DNA of 64,000 bases from Schizochytrium sp. CCTCC M209059 (Eukaryota; Sar; Bigyra; Thraustochytrida; Thraustochytriidae), in contig KN805370.1 of the NCBI GenBank assembly GCA_000818945.1, positions 1,300,498 through 1,364,497 on the forward strand. The letters are read 5' to 3'. Made by a program: the position numbers and the translations under genes. Position 1 is the first letter of the stretch; every line of letters begins with the position of its first letter. Under the pieces are notes generated by a model. It saw nothing but the letters and a program-made list of their open reading frames with translations. It did not search any database and had not been told where the DNA came from. Positions 48,829 to 58,148 of this stretch are shown piece after piece.

Positions 48829-48862
48829 GCCCAGCAGAGCCCAGCAGAGCAGAGCAGAGCAG
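48829..48862. repeat. (AGAGC)n array upstream of ACT-domain gene
   Basis: AGAGC/CAGCAGAGC units ending 18 bases before ATG 48880. Confidence 0.9.
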
Positions 48863-48879
48863 ATATAGAGAGGAGCGCG

Positions 48880-49623
48880 ATGGCGTTCGCGATGCGCGCC
48901 GTGAGGAGAGCCGCCATCAGCAACGTCGCGAGGACGAAAACACCGCCTCGCGCGAGGTGGACCAGCAGTAAAGCCATGGCTGTGGAGCCGGCCGGATTGG
49001 GACTCGAAAACCCTGTCCTTGCCAGCGCATCGACGCCGACGCCTGCGCCGTCATCACCGCCTTCGCGGCTCCTCACACCGCTTTCGAGCTCGGCGCAGTA
49101 TGACGAGGACACGGGGCCTCGCACTTTTTACGTCGAAGAGGGCGTCTCTGTGCTTAGTCTCACGAGCAATCGCCGCATTGACGCCACAGCTTTTCTCTCG
49201 GGCGTCTTCCGCACCATTGTCGAGCACGGAATTCAGGCGGACATGGTCGCGAGCTCGGTCAGCGACGTGGCTCTGGCCTTCAAGCACCGTACACAGCAGA
49301 GCAACCTTGAGCCCGACCTCACGGAGCGTATCGCCGCTCTTTGCAAGGCTCTTGAACCTATTGGCGTGCAGAGCTCTTACACGCAGGGCCATGCCCTCAT
49401 CGAATGCGAAACACGCGGCTCGAACGAGAGCGGCCCATGCGAGTTCCAAAGTGAAATTTACCGCGTTTTTGCATCTCACGGTATTCTTAGCCATCTCTTT
49501 GTGAGCCAGGCCTCGCAACGAGACCCCACGCAGGCCACCCTCGTTTCCATCGTTGTTCCAGAAAAGGATGTTGAGTGCGCGGTCCAGCAAATGATCCGTA
49601 CCGAACTTTTCGTACCCGCCTAA
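48880..49623 (+). CDS. Free-standing ACT-domain protein resembling the aspartokinase regulatory half
   Basis: 247 residues. The N-terminus (~1-35) is Arg/Ala/Ser rich without acidic residues, consistent with a mitochondrial presequence. Two ACT-like units follow. The first (~88-137) reads VSVLSLTSNRRIDATAFLSGVFRT then ADMVASSVSDVAL, which matches the aspartokinase ACT1 pattern (VT.L...S.RM...GFLA.VF......SVD.VATSEVS). The second (~163-247) has IECE, then VFASHGILSHLFVSQAS and VVPEKDVECAVQQM, matching ACT2. No kinase domain lies in frame here. Candidate role: allosteric subunit sensing Lys/Thr, like the beta subunit of Bacillus aspartokinase II; or a retargeted ACT protein. No catalytic partner is in the window. 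Confidence 0.75.
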   Translation: MAFAMRAVRRAAISNVARTKTPPRARWTSSKAMAVEPAGLGLENPVLASASTPTPAPSSPPSRLLTPLSSSAQYDEDTGPRTFYVEEGVSVLSLTSNRRIDATAFLSGVFRTIVEHGIQADMVASSVSDVALAFKHRTQQSNLEPDLTERIAALCKALEPIGVQSSYTQGHALIECETRGSNESGPCEFQSEIYRVFASHGILSHLFVSQASQRDPTQATLVSIVVPEKDVECAVQQMIRTELFVPA

Positions 49624-50084
49624 GCGCATCTGCACAAGGCTTGATGGGTATCATATCCCAAAGTGAAGGAGGGGCGACTTTTGCCGTCTTTGAAGAAATC
49701 CCTCCGCTCTCTCTCCTTCCGTGCCACTCGTCCGCACGAAGGGGGAAAGACAAACGAAAACGAAAAAAGAAAAGAAAAGGGAATTCTGCACTCCGCTCGT
49801 TACATTGCGGAGCGAGCGCACTCTATGATGCTCTGATCCACGTCCTTTTTTTTTTTTTTTCCATTCTGTACAGGTCACCACCACTACAGTGGCCGCCCTC
49901 TACTCCTGTCATTCATACATTTTTCTCCTCCTGACGCATGCTATACACATAAACAAACTAACAAACAAACAAACAATTGAAAACGAAAACAAAGAAAGCG
50001 ATCTTCGATTACACTTTTTTCCCAATGTATTCCTCCGTCTCATGCTCGGCTATCTCTTATCAGGAAAAGTGACCCGCGTCGCGC
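49624..50084. other. Spacer between convergent genes
   Basis: AT-rich, with poly-T (about 49847-49860) and AAAC repeats (about 49950-49976). No gene seen. Confidence 0.7.
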
Positions 50085-51620
50085 TCATTTTGACAATACC
50101 TTGGCCGTCTTAGATGCCTTCGACGCTTTCGTTTGCTCCCGTCTTCGTTCCTTGTCTCGCTCGTTGTCCTTGACGCACTTCTGCCGAAAAGCCTCTCGCT
50201 TTTCGACCCGCGCCGACGATGCCAACAAACGATCAAAGACGCGACGCGCTTCCGTTTCTGAACGCAAACCCGTCGCGTCCATGACTTTGCCGCACAGCAC
50301 AAGATGAGCTGGAAGTGGCTTGTAAGCACAAGATATAGTCTTGACGCCAGGTGAAAGCGAAGTCTCACGTTCAACACCCAACGCCGCTGCCATTGCGCGC
50401 TCGGCCAGGACCGCCTGCTGCGCAATCCGCACGCGACGCATGTGCTCCATCGTATCCTTCATGTCCTCTTGAAGCCGTTGCGGACCACCATATGCCTGGA
50501 TCGCCTCGTATACGAGCTCATGCCGTCGAAAATCGTACTCGTCAAACTTGCAATTCTCCTGCACCTTTTGCAGACAGGCCATCAAACACAGCAGCGAACC
50601 GGACCGTAGACTCACCGCATGCAAGCCCGTTTGGTTCTCTCGTTTGCCACCATACTTTTGTACGCACCGCATCACCTTTGTGCACGTCGCAAAAACCCGT
50701 TCCCGGACTTGATCCGCTGCCATCGGAACAAAGACTCGCTCGTCCACTGTTTTCGTCAAAGACAACGATCGAGCTGCCAGCGCAGCATCGTCAGGCGGAG
50801 GCGCCGTCGATGGTCGAAGCGTATCCCACTGCGGAAGCTCAACGCATTCCGAAGGCGACGTGCAAATCCAGTTCGCCAGCTCCCGATACAAGCCAGCATC
50901 AATGAGAGCGCGGACCCAAGGCTCTCCCGTGGTCGCCATGCAACGTACTAGACGAAGAACCAAGGATAAAACCCCCGGACTGTCTGCGCGTCTCGCGGCC
51001 GACCAAACGCTAGGAAGATAGCGTGCCGCCGTCCATGGTGGGACAATGTCTTGCCGCTGCGCATACGCAGCCAAGAGGCCCCGGAGGGCTTGGGCTCGTA
51101 CGGCCGGACTCTCGTCTTCAAGAGAATTGCACAACTTGCCAATGTCCAGCTTCTTTGGAGGATGCAACCCGGTGAGGAAGTCGGCCACAATATCTTGCTG
51201 CCGCATGTATATTGGCGACGTTTGCGCTCGCGCTCGCTCTGACTTTGTCATTACACTATGTCCCATCACGTCCGGGGCTCGTGATACGCCACAAGTTCGC
51301 GCTCGTTTCTTCGACCCTGTTTTCCTTTTTCGGACCTTTTGCTGGCCTTGGCACAGCGTATTGCTTTTTTTCCCCAAACGTTGCTGCGCTGCAGGACTTG
51401 CTGACCTAGACGGACTACGTGAGGTTTTGCAACGACGTTGTTGTGTCCAAGAGTCATCATGCGACTTTTTAACACGGACATTGGGCATCCGCTCAAATGA
51501 TGAGCTTTTACGATGGCTTCGAGCCTTCTCCGCAGTCGTCTTGGGCCGTGCGGCATCTTCTTCGCATCGCGTGCCTTCAGCAAAGTCGCCGAGCACATCT
51601 GCCGTGGCGCATTTTTCCAT
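50085..51620 (-). CDS. Unrecognised 511-residue helical protein
   Basis: No family recognised. Residues 1-130 are basic and Ser/Arg/Lys rich, likely disordered and possibly nuclear-targeting. Residues ~140-410 look like a helical solenoid of HEAT/armadillo type: IGKLCNSLEDESPAVRAQALRGLLAAY, SPGVLSLVLRLVRCMATTG and SLLCLMACLQKVQ, typical paired helices. The C-terminus is a charged coiled-coil-like region ending in KASKTAKVLSK. Codon use and length support a real gene, as does its divergent pairing with GINS Psf2. The ATG at 51620 is the first available; a later start is possible. Confidence 0.75.
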   Translation of the reverse strand: MEKCATADVLGDFAEGTRCEEDAARPKTTAEKARSHRKSSSFERMPNVRVKKSHDDSWTQQRRCKTSRSPSRSASPAAQQRLGKKSNTLCQGQQKVRKRKTGSKKRARTCGVSRAPDVMGHSVMTKSERARAQTSPIYMRQQDIVADFLTGLHPPKKLDIGKLCNSLEDESPAVRAQALRGLLAAYAQRQDIVPPWTAARYLPSVWSAARRADSPGVLSLVLRLVRCMATTGEPWVRALIDAGLYRELANWICTSPSECVELPQWDTLRPSTAPPPDDAALAARSLSLTKTVDERVFVPMAADQVRERVFATCTKVMRCVQKYGGKRENQTGLHAVSLRSGSLLCLMACLQKVQENCKFDEYDFRRHELVYEAIQAYGGPQRLQEDMKDTMEHMRRVRIAQQAVLAERAMAAALGVERETSLSPGVKTISCAYKPLPAHLVLCGKVMDATGLRSETEARRVFDRLLASSARVEKREAFRQKCVKDNERDKERRREQTKASKASKTAKVLSK

Positions 51621-51755
51621 AATCTTTCATGCAAACGACGCCAAACGAAAAGCCTTTTTGCAAGCTAGCTCGCTACAACCAGCCGCCCCCTGCGTTTCGT
51701 CACAACACCGAAGGAGGAAGCGAGTAAACCACCCCTCTCAGTTGATCGTCTGCCC

Positions 51756-51830
51756 GCACGTCCGTTCGCGCGCACGTCCGTTCGCGCGCACGTCCGTTCG
51801 CGCGCACGCACGCACGCACCCACGCACCCA
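51756..51830. repeat. 16-base tandem repeat plus (CGCA)n
   Basis: GCGCGCACGTCCGTTC in about three copies, followed by CGCA/CCCACGCA units. Confidence 0.9.
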
Positions 51831-52199
51831 CGCAGACCGTAGAACCCCGCGCCGTGAGGTCCTGGTTCTTCGCGCTTTTCACTCATGTATACTTGGATCT
51901 CGGCTGACACTCGCGCAAGACGCTCGCCGGAATGTCGACAATAGAGTTGACAAAAGACAATGTCGCAGTCGCACTTAGTTCAAACGTGCTTTGTGAGGAC
52001 GTCAGTTGTTTGCTCGCGCTCTTTCGAGACCCGCAGCGCCGCGACTTGCGCTGCGACCGGACTGGCGTCGCACAGCAGCACGCAGCGTTTGCCCGCTTGT
52101 CCCGCCACGCGGAGCTTAAAAGCCCCGCGGCAGCGCGCGTCGGTGCGCGCAAAGTAGGCCCACGCAAGCAGCAACCTAACGACCGATCGTAGCCCTTTT

Positions 52200-52227
52200 C
52201 CTCCTCCTCCTCCTCCTCCTCCTCCTC
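52200..52227. repeat. (TCC)n array abutting a start codon
   Basis: Nine TCC/CTC units run to the base before ATG 52228; likely 5' UTR. Confidence 0.95.
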
Positions 52228-53109
52228 ATGACGACCGCGACAACGGCGAGAGCGGCGACGGCGGGAAGGCTTGGAAACAAGGAGGTAGAGTTCCTCGCAG
52301 AAGATGAGCTGGTGACCATTGTGCCTCGATTTGAAGCGGACGTCTTTGAGATGATCGGCGGTCGCTTTGGGCCCTTCGTGCCTCAAACCCCTGTCCAAGT
52401 CCCGCTTTGGCTCGCCGTCGAGCTGCGAAAACAGCAAAAGTGCCAGATTCAGTGTCCCACATGGATGACAGTCGAAGAGCTTCGCGATGCCAAGAAACAT
52501 GAAAAGGATCTCAATCAGGAAGGGTTCAGAAATCTGCCCTCGCACTACATGGAAATCTCAAGTCTTTTGCTCAGACACGGCGCAGACGATATTGAAAACG
52601 TCAACCTTGTCCGCTCGCTTCTTGAGGATATCGAACAACTACGTCAGTATCGGATTCGCCAAGGTTTGCACAGCATGGCTGCCGAGCAGGTTGTCACCGT
52701 CCCACATTTCGTCACAATGACCAACGCATCAGCCATGGAGATTAACAGTATCCGCGATGTCTTGCTGTCATCGCTCGAGCGATTCTACAAGATGCATGGC
52801 GAACGCGACGCTGCCATCTCTTCCTCGAACGAGATTGTGCCAAAGGTCGAAGCCCTTGAAGAGGAGAACCAGGAGGATCAAAATGTTTCCGGCTTCCGCC
52901 GCAGCAACACGGCTGAAAACAATGCTGGCCCCGTTTACCAGGGCAATGCCCGTATCCGACGTGCGCAGGCGGACCGGTCACAGTCACAGTCGCAGTCGCA
53001 GGATGATGATGGCCTCGTCCCGCTCGTCAGCTCGATGCCTGCGACACAAACATCCTACGAGTCAGATCTCGACGAGGACGACATCAGAGCAGCAATGGAG
53101 CAAGATTGA
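52228..53109 (+). CDS. PSF2: GINS complex subunit Psf2
   Basis: 293 residues. The N-terminal ~190 residues match Psf2: VEFLAEDELVTIVPRF, MIGGRFGPFVPQTPVQVPLWLAVELRKQQKCQI, PTWMTVEELRDAKKHE and LPSHYMEISSLLLRHGADDIEN in the canonical order, then the helical core ending near MEINSIRDVLLSSLERFYKMH. GINS (Sld5, Psf1-3) binds Mcm2-7 and Cdc45 to form the CMG replicative helicase. The C-terminal ~100 residues are an extension beyond the usual ~185-210 length, acidic and Ser/Gln rich with an SQSQSQ repeat. The ATG directly follows the TCC repeat. Confidence 0.95.
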   Translation: MTTATTARAATAGRLGNKEVEFLAEDELVTIVPRFEADVFEMIGGRFGPFVPQTPVQVPLWLAVELRKQQKCQIQCPTWMTVEELRDAKKHEKDLNQEGFRNLPSHYMEISSLLLRHGADDIENVNLVRSLLEDIEQLRQYRIRQGLHSMAAEQVVTVPHFVTMTNASAMEINSIRDVLLSSLERFYKMHGERDAAISSSNEIVPKVEALEEENQEDQNVSGFRRSNTAENNAGPVYQGNARIRRAQADRSQSQSQSQDDDGLVPLVSSMPATQTSYESDLDEDDIRAAMEQD

Positions 53110-53724
53110 AGATAAATTCAATCTGGTGCGTTTCATTGCAGGTTCCTCTGACGAGATTCCTTTCATTGTTTATACAAAGACAGCAATCCGACGCACGACC
53201 AAGCTGCTTCATTCAGTATGGTCTATAACAAAGCCTTTATAGCCATCGCGCCACGAGCATTCTATGCCTGAGGCCTGTTGAACTGGCGGCATGTAAATCT
53301 GAATTGATGTTTGACTGTGACTTTTTCTAAATCCTCCCTTTCACCAAGCTTGGTGTACAACAAAATCGTGTCCTAAGAGCCGTACACATCGAACACAAAA
53401 CGAAACCTGATGCTCTCTCACTCACTCTCTCTCTCTCTCTCAGTCTTTCCCTCCTACAATATCATTCACCGCGCCGCTTTGCCTCTGCGCATATCCTCCA
53501 GTGAAGCTCTCAGCGTCCTCGTCGTCTTCCTTCATGGCCCGGCGCATTTTTTTATTTTATTTTTTTGCGCCAACATCATCATTGATGAGCATCACATCAT
53601 ATCCATCACGCCTCCGACCGGACCGGTCGAGCAGCAGACCCGAATTCGTAGGATCCGCCTGCAGCCGGCGGGCGCGGCTTGGGGTGCGGGCGGGGGCCAG
53701 GACGCCCGCGTAAGGACTGCAACC
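53110..53724. other. Spacer and 5' flank of RhoGEF
   Basis: AT-rich to 53410, then a CT tract (53412-53442). The RhoGEF frame remains open from 53410, but the encoded sequence is not family-like. Confidence 0.6.
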
Positions 53725-53914
53725 ATGCCGTGGAAATGCGAGTATTGCACCTTTGTAAACTATGGGGACTCCGCGGAGGCGTGCGAGATGTGCGGTGTGA
53801 AGAAGAAGCCACAGCCACCTCGGGCCTTGCGGCCACGGCCGCCTGCGCCGGGCGCACTGGAGAGGGACCGCCTGCAGCTGCAAAAACAGCAGCAGCAGCA
53901 ACAGCAGCAGCAGC

Positions 53915-53945
<31 letters not shown>

Positions 53946-56388
53946 GTCAAAGCAAGCGAAAAGGAGGTCTGGCCCCGTGGACGAGGCAATCGATGGTCTT
54001 TTCCAGGGCGGCATGGATGAGCGCACTCAACTCCTCGAAGAAATTCTCGAGTCTGAGCGCACCTACGTCGACAGCCTTTGCGTTCTTGTAACGCACTTTC
54101 TCCAGCCCATCGAGCGAGAAGTTCGGGATGGAAGCAAAATCATCACGGAAAAGAAACTCCAAGGAATTTTCTCAAACGTCTCGCAGCTGCTGCAGCTCAA
54201 TGTCGAACTGCTCCGCGTCATGGAGCTCGAGCTTGCCAACGCCGAGCAATTGCGCAAGAGGGCAAATTCGATCTCTGACACCAATGCCGGTGGCGAGGAC
54301 GTTGCGCTTGCCATCACAAAGGCCTTCAAGGAAATCATTCCCTACTTTAAAATGTACTCTTGGTATGTCAACAACTACCCCACCGCCGTCGAGCTGCTCA
54401 AGCACGAACAAGTCAATAACAAGCTCTTTGCAAAGTATCTCGCCACTCAGCATGCGCACGAAATTTGCCGTGGTCTCGATGTTGGCGCCTATCTCATTAT
54501 GCCAGTGCAGCGGCTCTGCAAATATCCCCTTCTCTTTGGTCGCTTACTCAAGGAAACGCCGCCAGAAAATTCTGACTATGAACACATCAAACAAGTCACC
54601 AAGGTCGTCAACGATATCACAGAGGTTGTTGATCTTGACCGTGACCGCGCCGAGCGCAGCCTGCGTGGCTTTGAGATTGCAAACTTTCTCTCATTAGAGG
54701 CCATCTCGCGCCGCCTCGAAACCAAATTGCACGTTTTGCAACCAGGTCGTGTCTTCCTGGGAGAGTGGACTTGCATGATCTCTCGCTCCTTATCCAAGCG
54801 CCGGTCCGCAAGTGAACCACAAAAGCAGCGTACCATGTTTCTCTTTTCGGATTCCCTCATCATTGCCAAAAAGGGTTCCAAAGGTTATGAAGCGCGGGTC
54901 TGGATGAGTCTCGACCACGTCCTTCTCGGGGATCTATCGCCATCGAAATCTGCCTCCAGTTCCAAACTGCCGCCAGCAAGTGGAGTGGCCGAGCCGTCGA
55001 GTCCGGTGAGCTCGACGCGATCCGCCTTTAACTGGACGCCCAAGCTCATTGGATCGGCCAAGCGCACTCTTCTGGCCTCACAGAATTCTACATCGTCGAC
55101 AAGCTCGAATCCAATCCCCAGTCTCGGGTCGACCCTGTCTTTGGCATCTGCTGGCAGCAGTGATAATGGCAGCACCGCTGGCGAAGGTACGCCCGTACTT
55201 ACATACACTTTTTCCATTATTAGTGAGTCCAGTATGACTCTCGCGCGCCTTCCATTGGCGCGAAGCCGCTCACGCAAGAGTGGCGTCGAGACGTTTACGT
55301 TCTTTTTCGAGGACGATGCGGAGCGTCGCAAAATACATACAGAGCTAGACAACGCTATCATGGGCCTCCAAGAGACTTCGCGCTCAAGACCACGTCCTTC
55401 AAGCACGAACAGCGTAAACATCATTGGTGGAGGTGCGTCGAGCATTGCAAACTCCCAGTCCTTTCGCGCACGGCCTCTCAGTGAGGGAAACTTTTCTCAC
55501 TTACCTCGCAAAACACGTTCTCTCTCGCCGCCGCCGGCACGCAGCGGCGGTTTCAAGGAAGAACACGATCCATACCAGTTGGCATTCATCACAGATGAAG
55601 ACAATGATGATGACGAAGAAGAAGACGACGTTCATGCATTTGCTGTTGGGGATGAAGCTGAGGACGATCAAGAAGAGGAAGAGGAGTCCGTCGATGGCAT
55701 TGCCCCCACCTCTCTTGACCTCTCCCACGTACAACAAGAAGGTGACCATGACTTTGCCGTCGCTGTCGTCGCTCCATCAAGCCCGGCGCAGAATGTGGAC
55801 AAGCTTACACGTCCAGCAAGCGCTGCGGGCAGCCAAACGTACCGCAAACCTTCATCTCGACCTCCCGCGCCAACGCGAGATGCAGGCGGGGCATCCATGG
55901 CGCGAACGCCGTCACCACGACCTGGTAGTTCGGGCGCTCAGGTCAATAAAAGGGCACAAGGAAAAGCAAGACCTGTGGCACCTACTCATGCTTCACAAGC
56001 GAACAAAGCACGCCCAGCGCCACCAACAAAGACGGCAAGTCTGGCACCCAGCACAGATCTGCGCGCCATTTCGTCATCCGAATGGGCGTCAGCGCCAGAC
56101 AATGACCATGTACGTCCCGCAACGCCAATCCGACTTACAAACAGAAGCTCAAGCTCCGCCTCCTCGTCGAGCGGAAGCGCAGTGAATCTTTTTGCATCTA
56201 AACCAATCACCGTTGTGCAGCGCCCGGCTCCACTCGCTCTCAACCAGACTAGCTCGCTAGCGACTTCGTCATCAGACCGCGACTCTCAAGTCGTGCTCGT
56301 TGACAAATGGTTCCCCGAAAGCAACAAGAACGGCTCTAGTAAGACGCAAGCGCGGCGTGAGCGGCCACCAGCCCCAGGGGAGAGATAA
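53725..56388 (+). CDS. RhoGEF (DH-PH) with N-terminal RanBP2-type zinc finger and polyQ
   Basis: 887 residues. A RanBP2-like finger is at the extreme N-terminus (residues 3-23: W-x-C-x2-C-x3-N-x7-C-x2-C). A polyglutamine tract (~55-75, CAG/CAA) follows. A Dbl homology domain (~98-310) has TQLLEEILESERTYVDSL, the conserved YLIMPVQRLCKYPLLFGRLLKET helix and EHIKQVTKVVNDITEVVD. A PH domain (~320-545) is split by a Ser/Pro insert (KQRTMFLFSDSLIIAKKG to ETFTFFFEDDAERRK). The rest is acidic (EEEDDVHAF) and then Pro/Ser-rich, ending in PPAPGER. DH-PH proteins activate Rho-family GTPases to steer actin. The zinc finger start matches ATG 53725; the upstream frame is UTR-like. Confidence 0.9.
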
Positions 56389-56632
56389 AGATTCATGCTA
56401 ACGCATGCTACTTTTCCAAAAGTCAAATTATAACACTAGCTAGTGATGTTTCTTAGTCTTTTATTTTCTTGAGAAGAAATGGGACGTTTGGCGCCGGAGA
56501 AACAAGGAGAAAATAGGTTCGAGTGCGGACTGGACTCACTCAAAAGATGCTTGCAGACCTAGCCCGAGCGGCGCGGTGTTCCGTCCGCTTCTTTTCAAGG
56601 CACGCAAACGTAAAGTTGATGAAATACTCTAC

Positions 56633-56764
56633 TCAAGCCTCCTTGACACAATCATCGCCTTCGGGATCCTCCTTGACGGTTTCGCTAGTTGTCTCGCCCG
56701 AGGCTTCTCCCGGAGGCTCGGACGCGGCTGTGCCCGTAGGTTGCAAATGGTCTACTTCGGTAGA

Positions 56765-56822
<58 letters not shown>

Positions 56823-58117
56823 GCCTGCTCCTCGCGACCCTTGCCCTCATTCTCTTTAACATGAAAGCCGTGTTTCTTCATGACAGCCTCAATACGCGCC
56901 GCGTCCTTGTCCTGCAAACCAGCGGATGCCCGCGCGGCCTTGCATACACTCTCAAACTCGACCGCAGGAAGCGTCCCCAAGACCTTGTCCATACGTCCGA
57001 GAATATCCGCACAAAGGCCAGCCAGCACGGGAGCGACGCCCGCATCGACACCACGAGTCGATAGCGGTGTTCCAAGCACTTTTTTCCACTGCGCGCCGGT
57101 TAGACAATTGCCATCAGCGAGCTCGACGACAGCATTGCGCAAAAGCTGTGCGGCATGGCCCGCGCTTTGAGACGCATGAGACGGAACTGCGCCCGCTTCC
57201 ATGACGGAACGAAGGCTCTGAAGAATGCCCAGTTCGTCGGCAAACCACGTCTCGTTATGACTGCACGCTTCGAGGAGTCGCGAATGAAGGATGAACAGAA
57301 GATTGAGAAGGTCTGTTAGAAGCTCGCCACCGTCCATCTCTTCTCTTAAGGCAGAGTTGCTTTGACGATGCGAGATGGCACGCTCGACAAAAGCACGGTG
57401 CACCTGAAGAAGTTCTTGCACATTTACTTCAACAAGACGTGCATGCGTGAAGATCTTGTTCAAGATTTGCAGCCCTCGTGAGCAGGCTCCAAAGTCCTCT
57501 GCCTGACTGACGAGCAAGAGCGTGCGAGAGATGGCCTCGTTCCAAATCTTTCGATCTTTCGGAGGCTTATCAAAAGCCCGCACCAAAGAATCGCAGACCA
57601 CCATAAAAAAGTCCGGTACAATGTCACTTGGCAAACGAAGCAAAAAGCGCAGCGCGCCGCCCACATCATCGCCGCCAACCCACAGCTGGCGCACCGCGAG
57701 TCGCAAGAGCGCAATGGAAGCCTTCTCGGTGTGGCAAGAGGCCTGCTCGGCCGAGCGCAGCACCTTGATGAGGTGCAAGCGAGCCATGGGCCACACCAGC
57801 GCGAGGCGATGCTCATTAGCGAGACACACTTCCATAAGCAGATGCAGACCAAAGAGACGAGACGCTCGGGACGGCGGGGCCAGCATATCCACGCGAATAT
57901 CCCCGCGAAGGTCTGTGACCTCGCCCTCATCACTGTAGTTCACGCGAGTGTTTACCAAGAGGTCGTCCTCGGGAGGCAGATGACTTTCTGAACCGCCGTT
58001 TGCAACAACAATGCCTCGGACAAGAGCCGTAAGTGTCTGATCAGAGAGCTCCTTGGACAATGCGCAGAATTGACCGAGCTTGGCCGTCTCCACATGCACC
58101 TGTTGTTGTTGTTGTTG

Positions 58118-58148
<31 letters not shown>

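Larger units (their letters stand above)
45433..48879. other. Spacer with a large assembly gap
   Basis: No supported gene. Bases 45433-46030 are the AT-richer 3' flank of the FNT gene. After the gap, 46373-48879 is GC-rich with CTG, AGGCG and ACTG microsatellites and a strong inverted repeat at 47320-47405. A gene could be hidden in the 342-base gap. Confidence 0.6.
51621..52227. promoter_or_regulatory. Putative bidirectional promoter between helical protein and Psf2
   Basis: 607 bases between divergent starts. Holds three tandem copies of a 16-base unit (51756-51812) and a TCC array abutting the Psf2 start. Promoter function is inferred. Confidence 0.45.
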
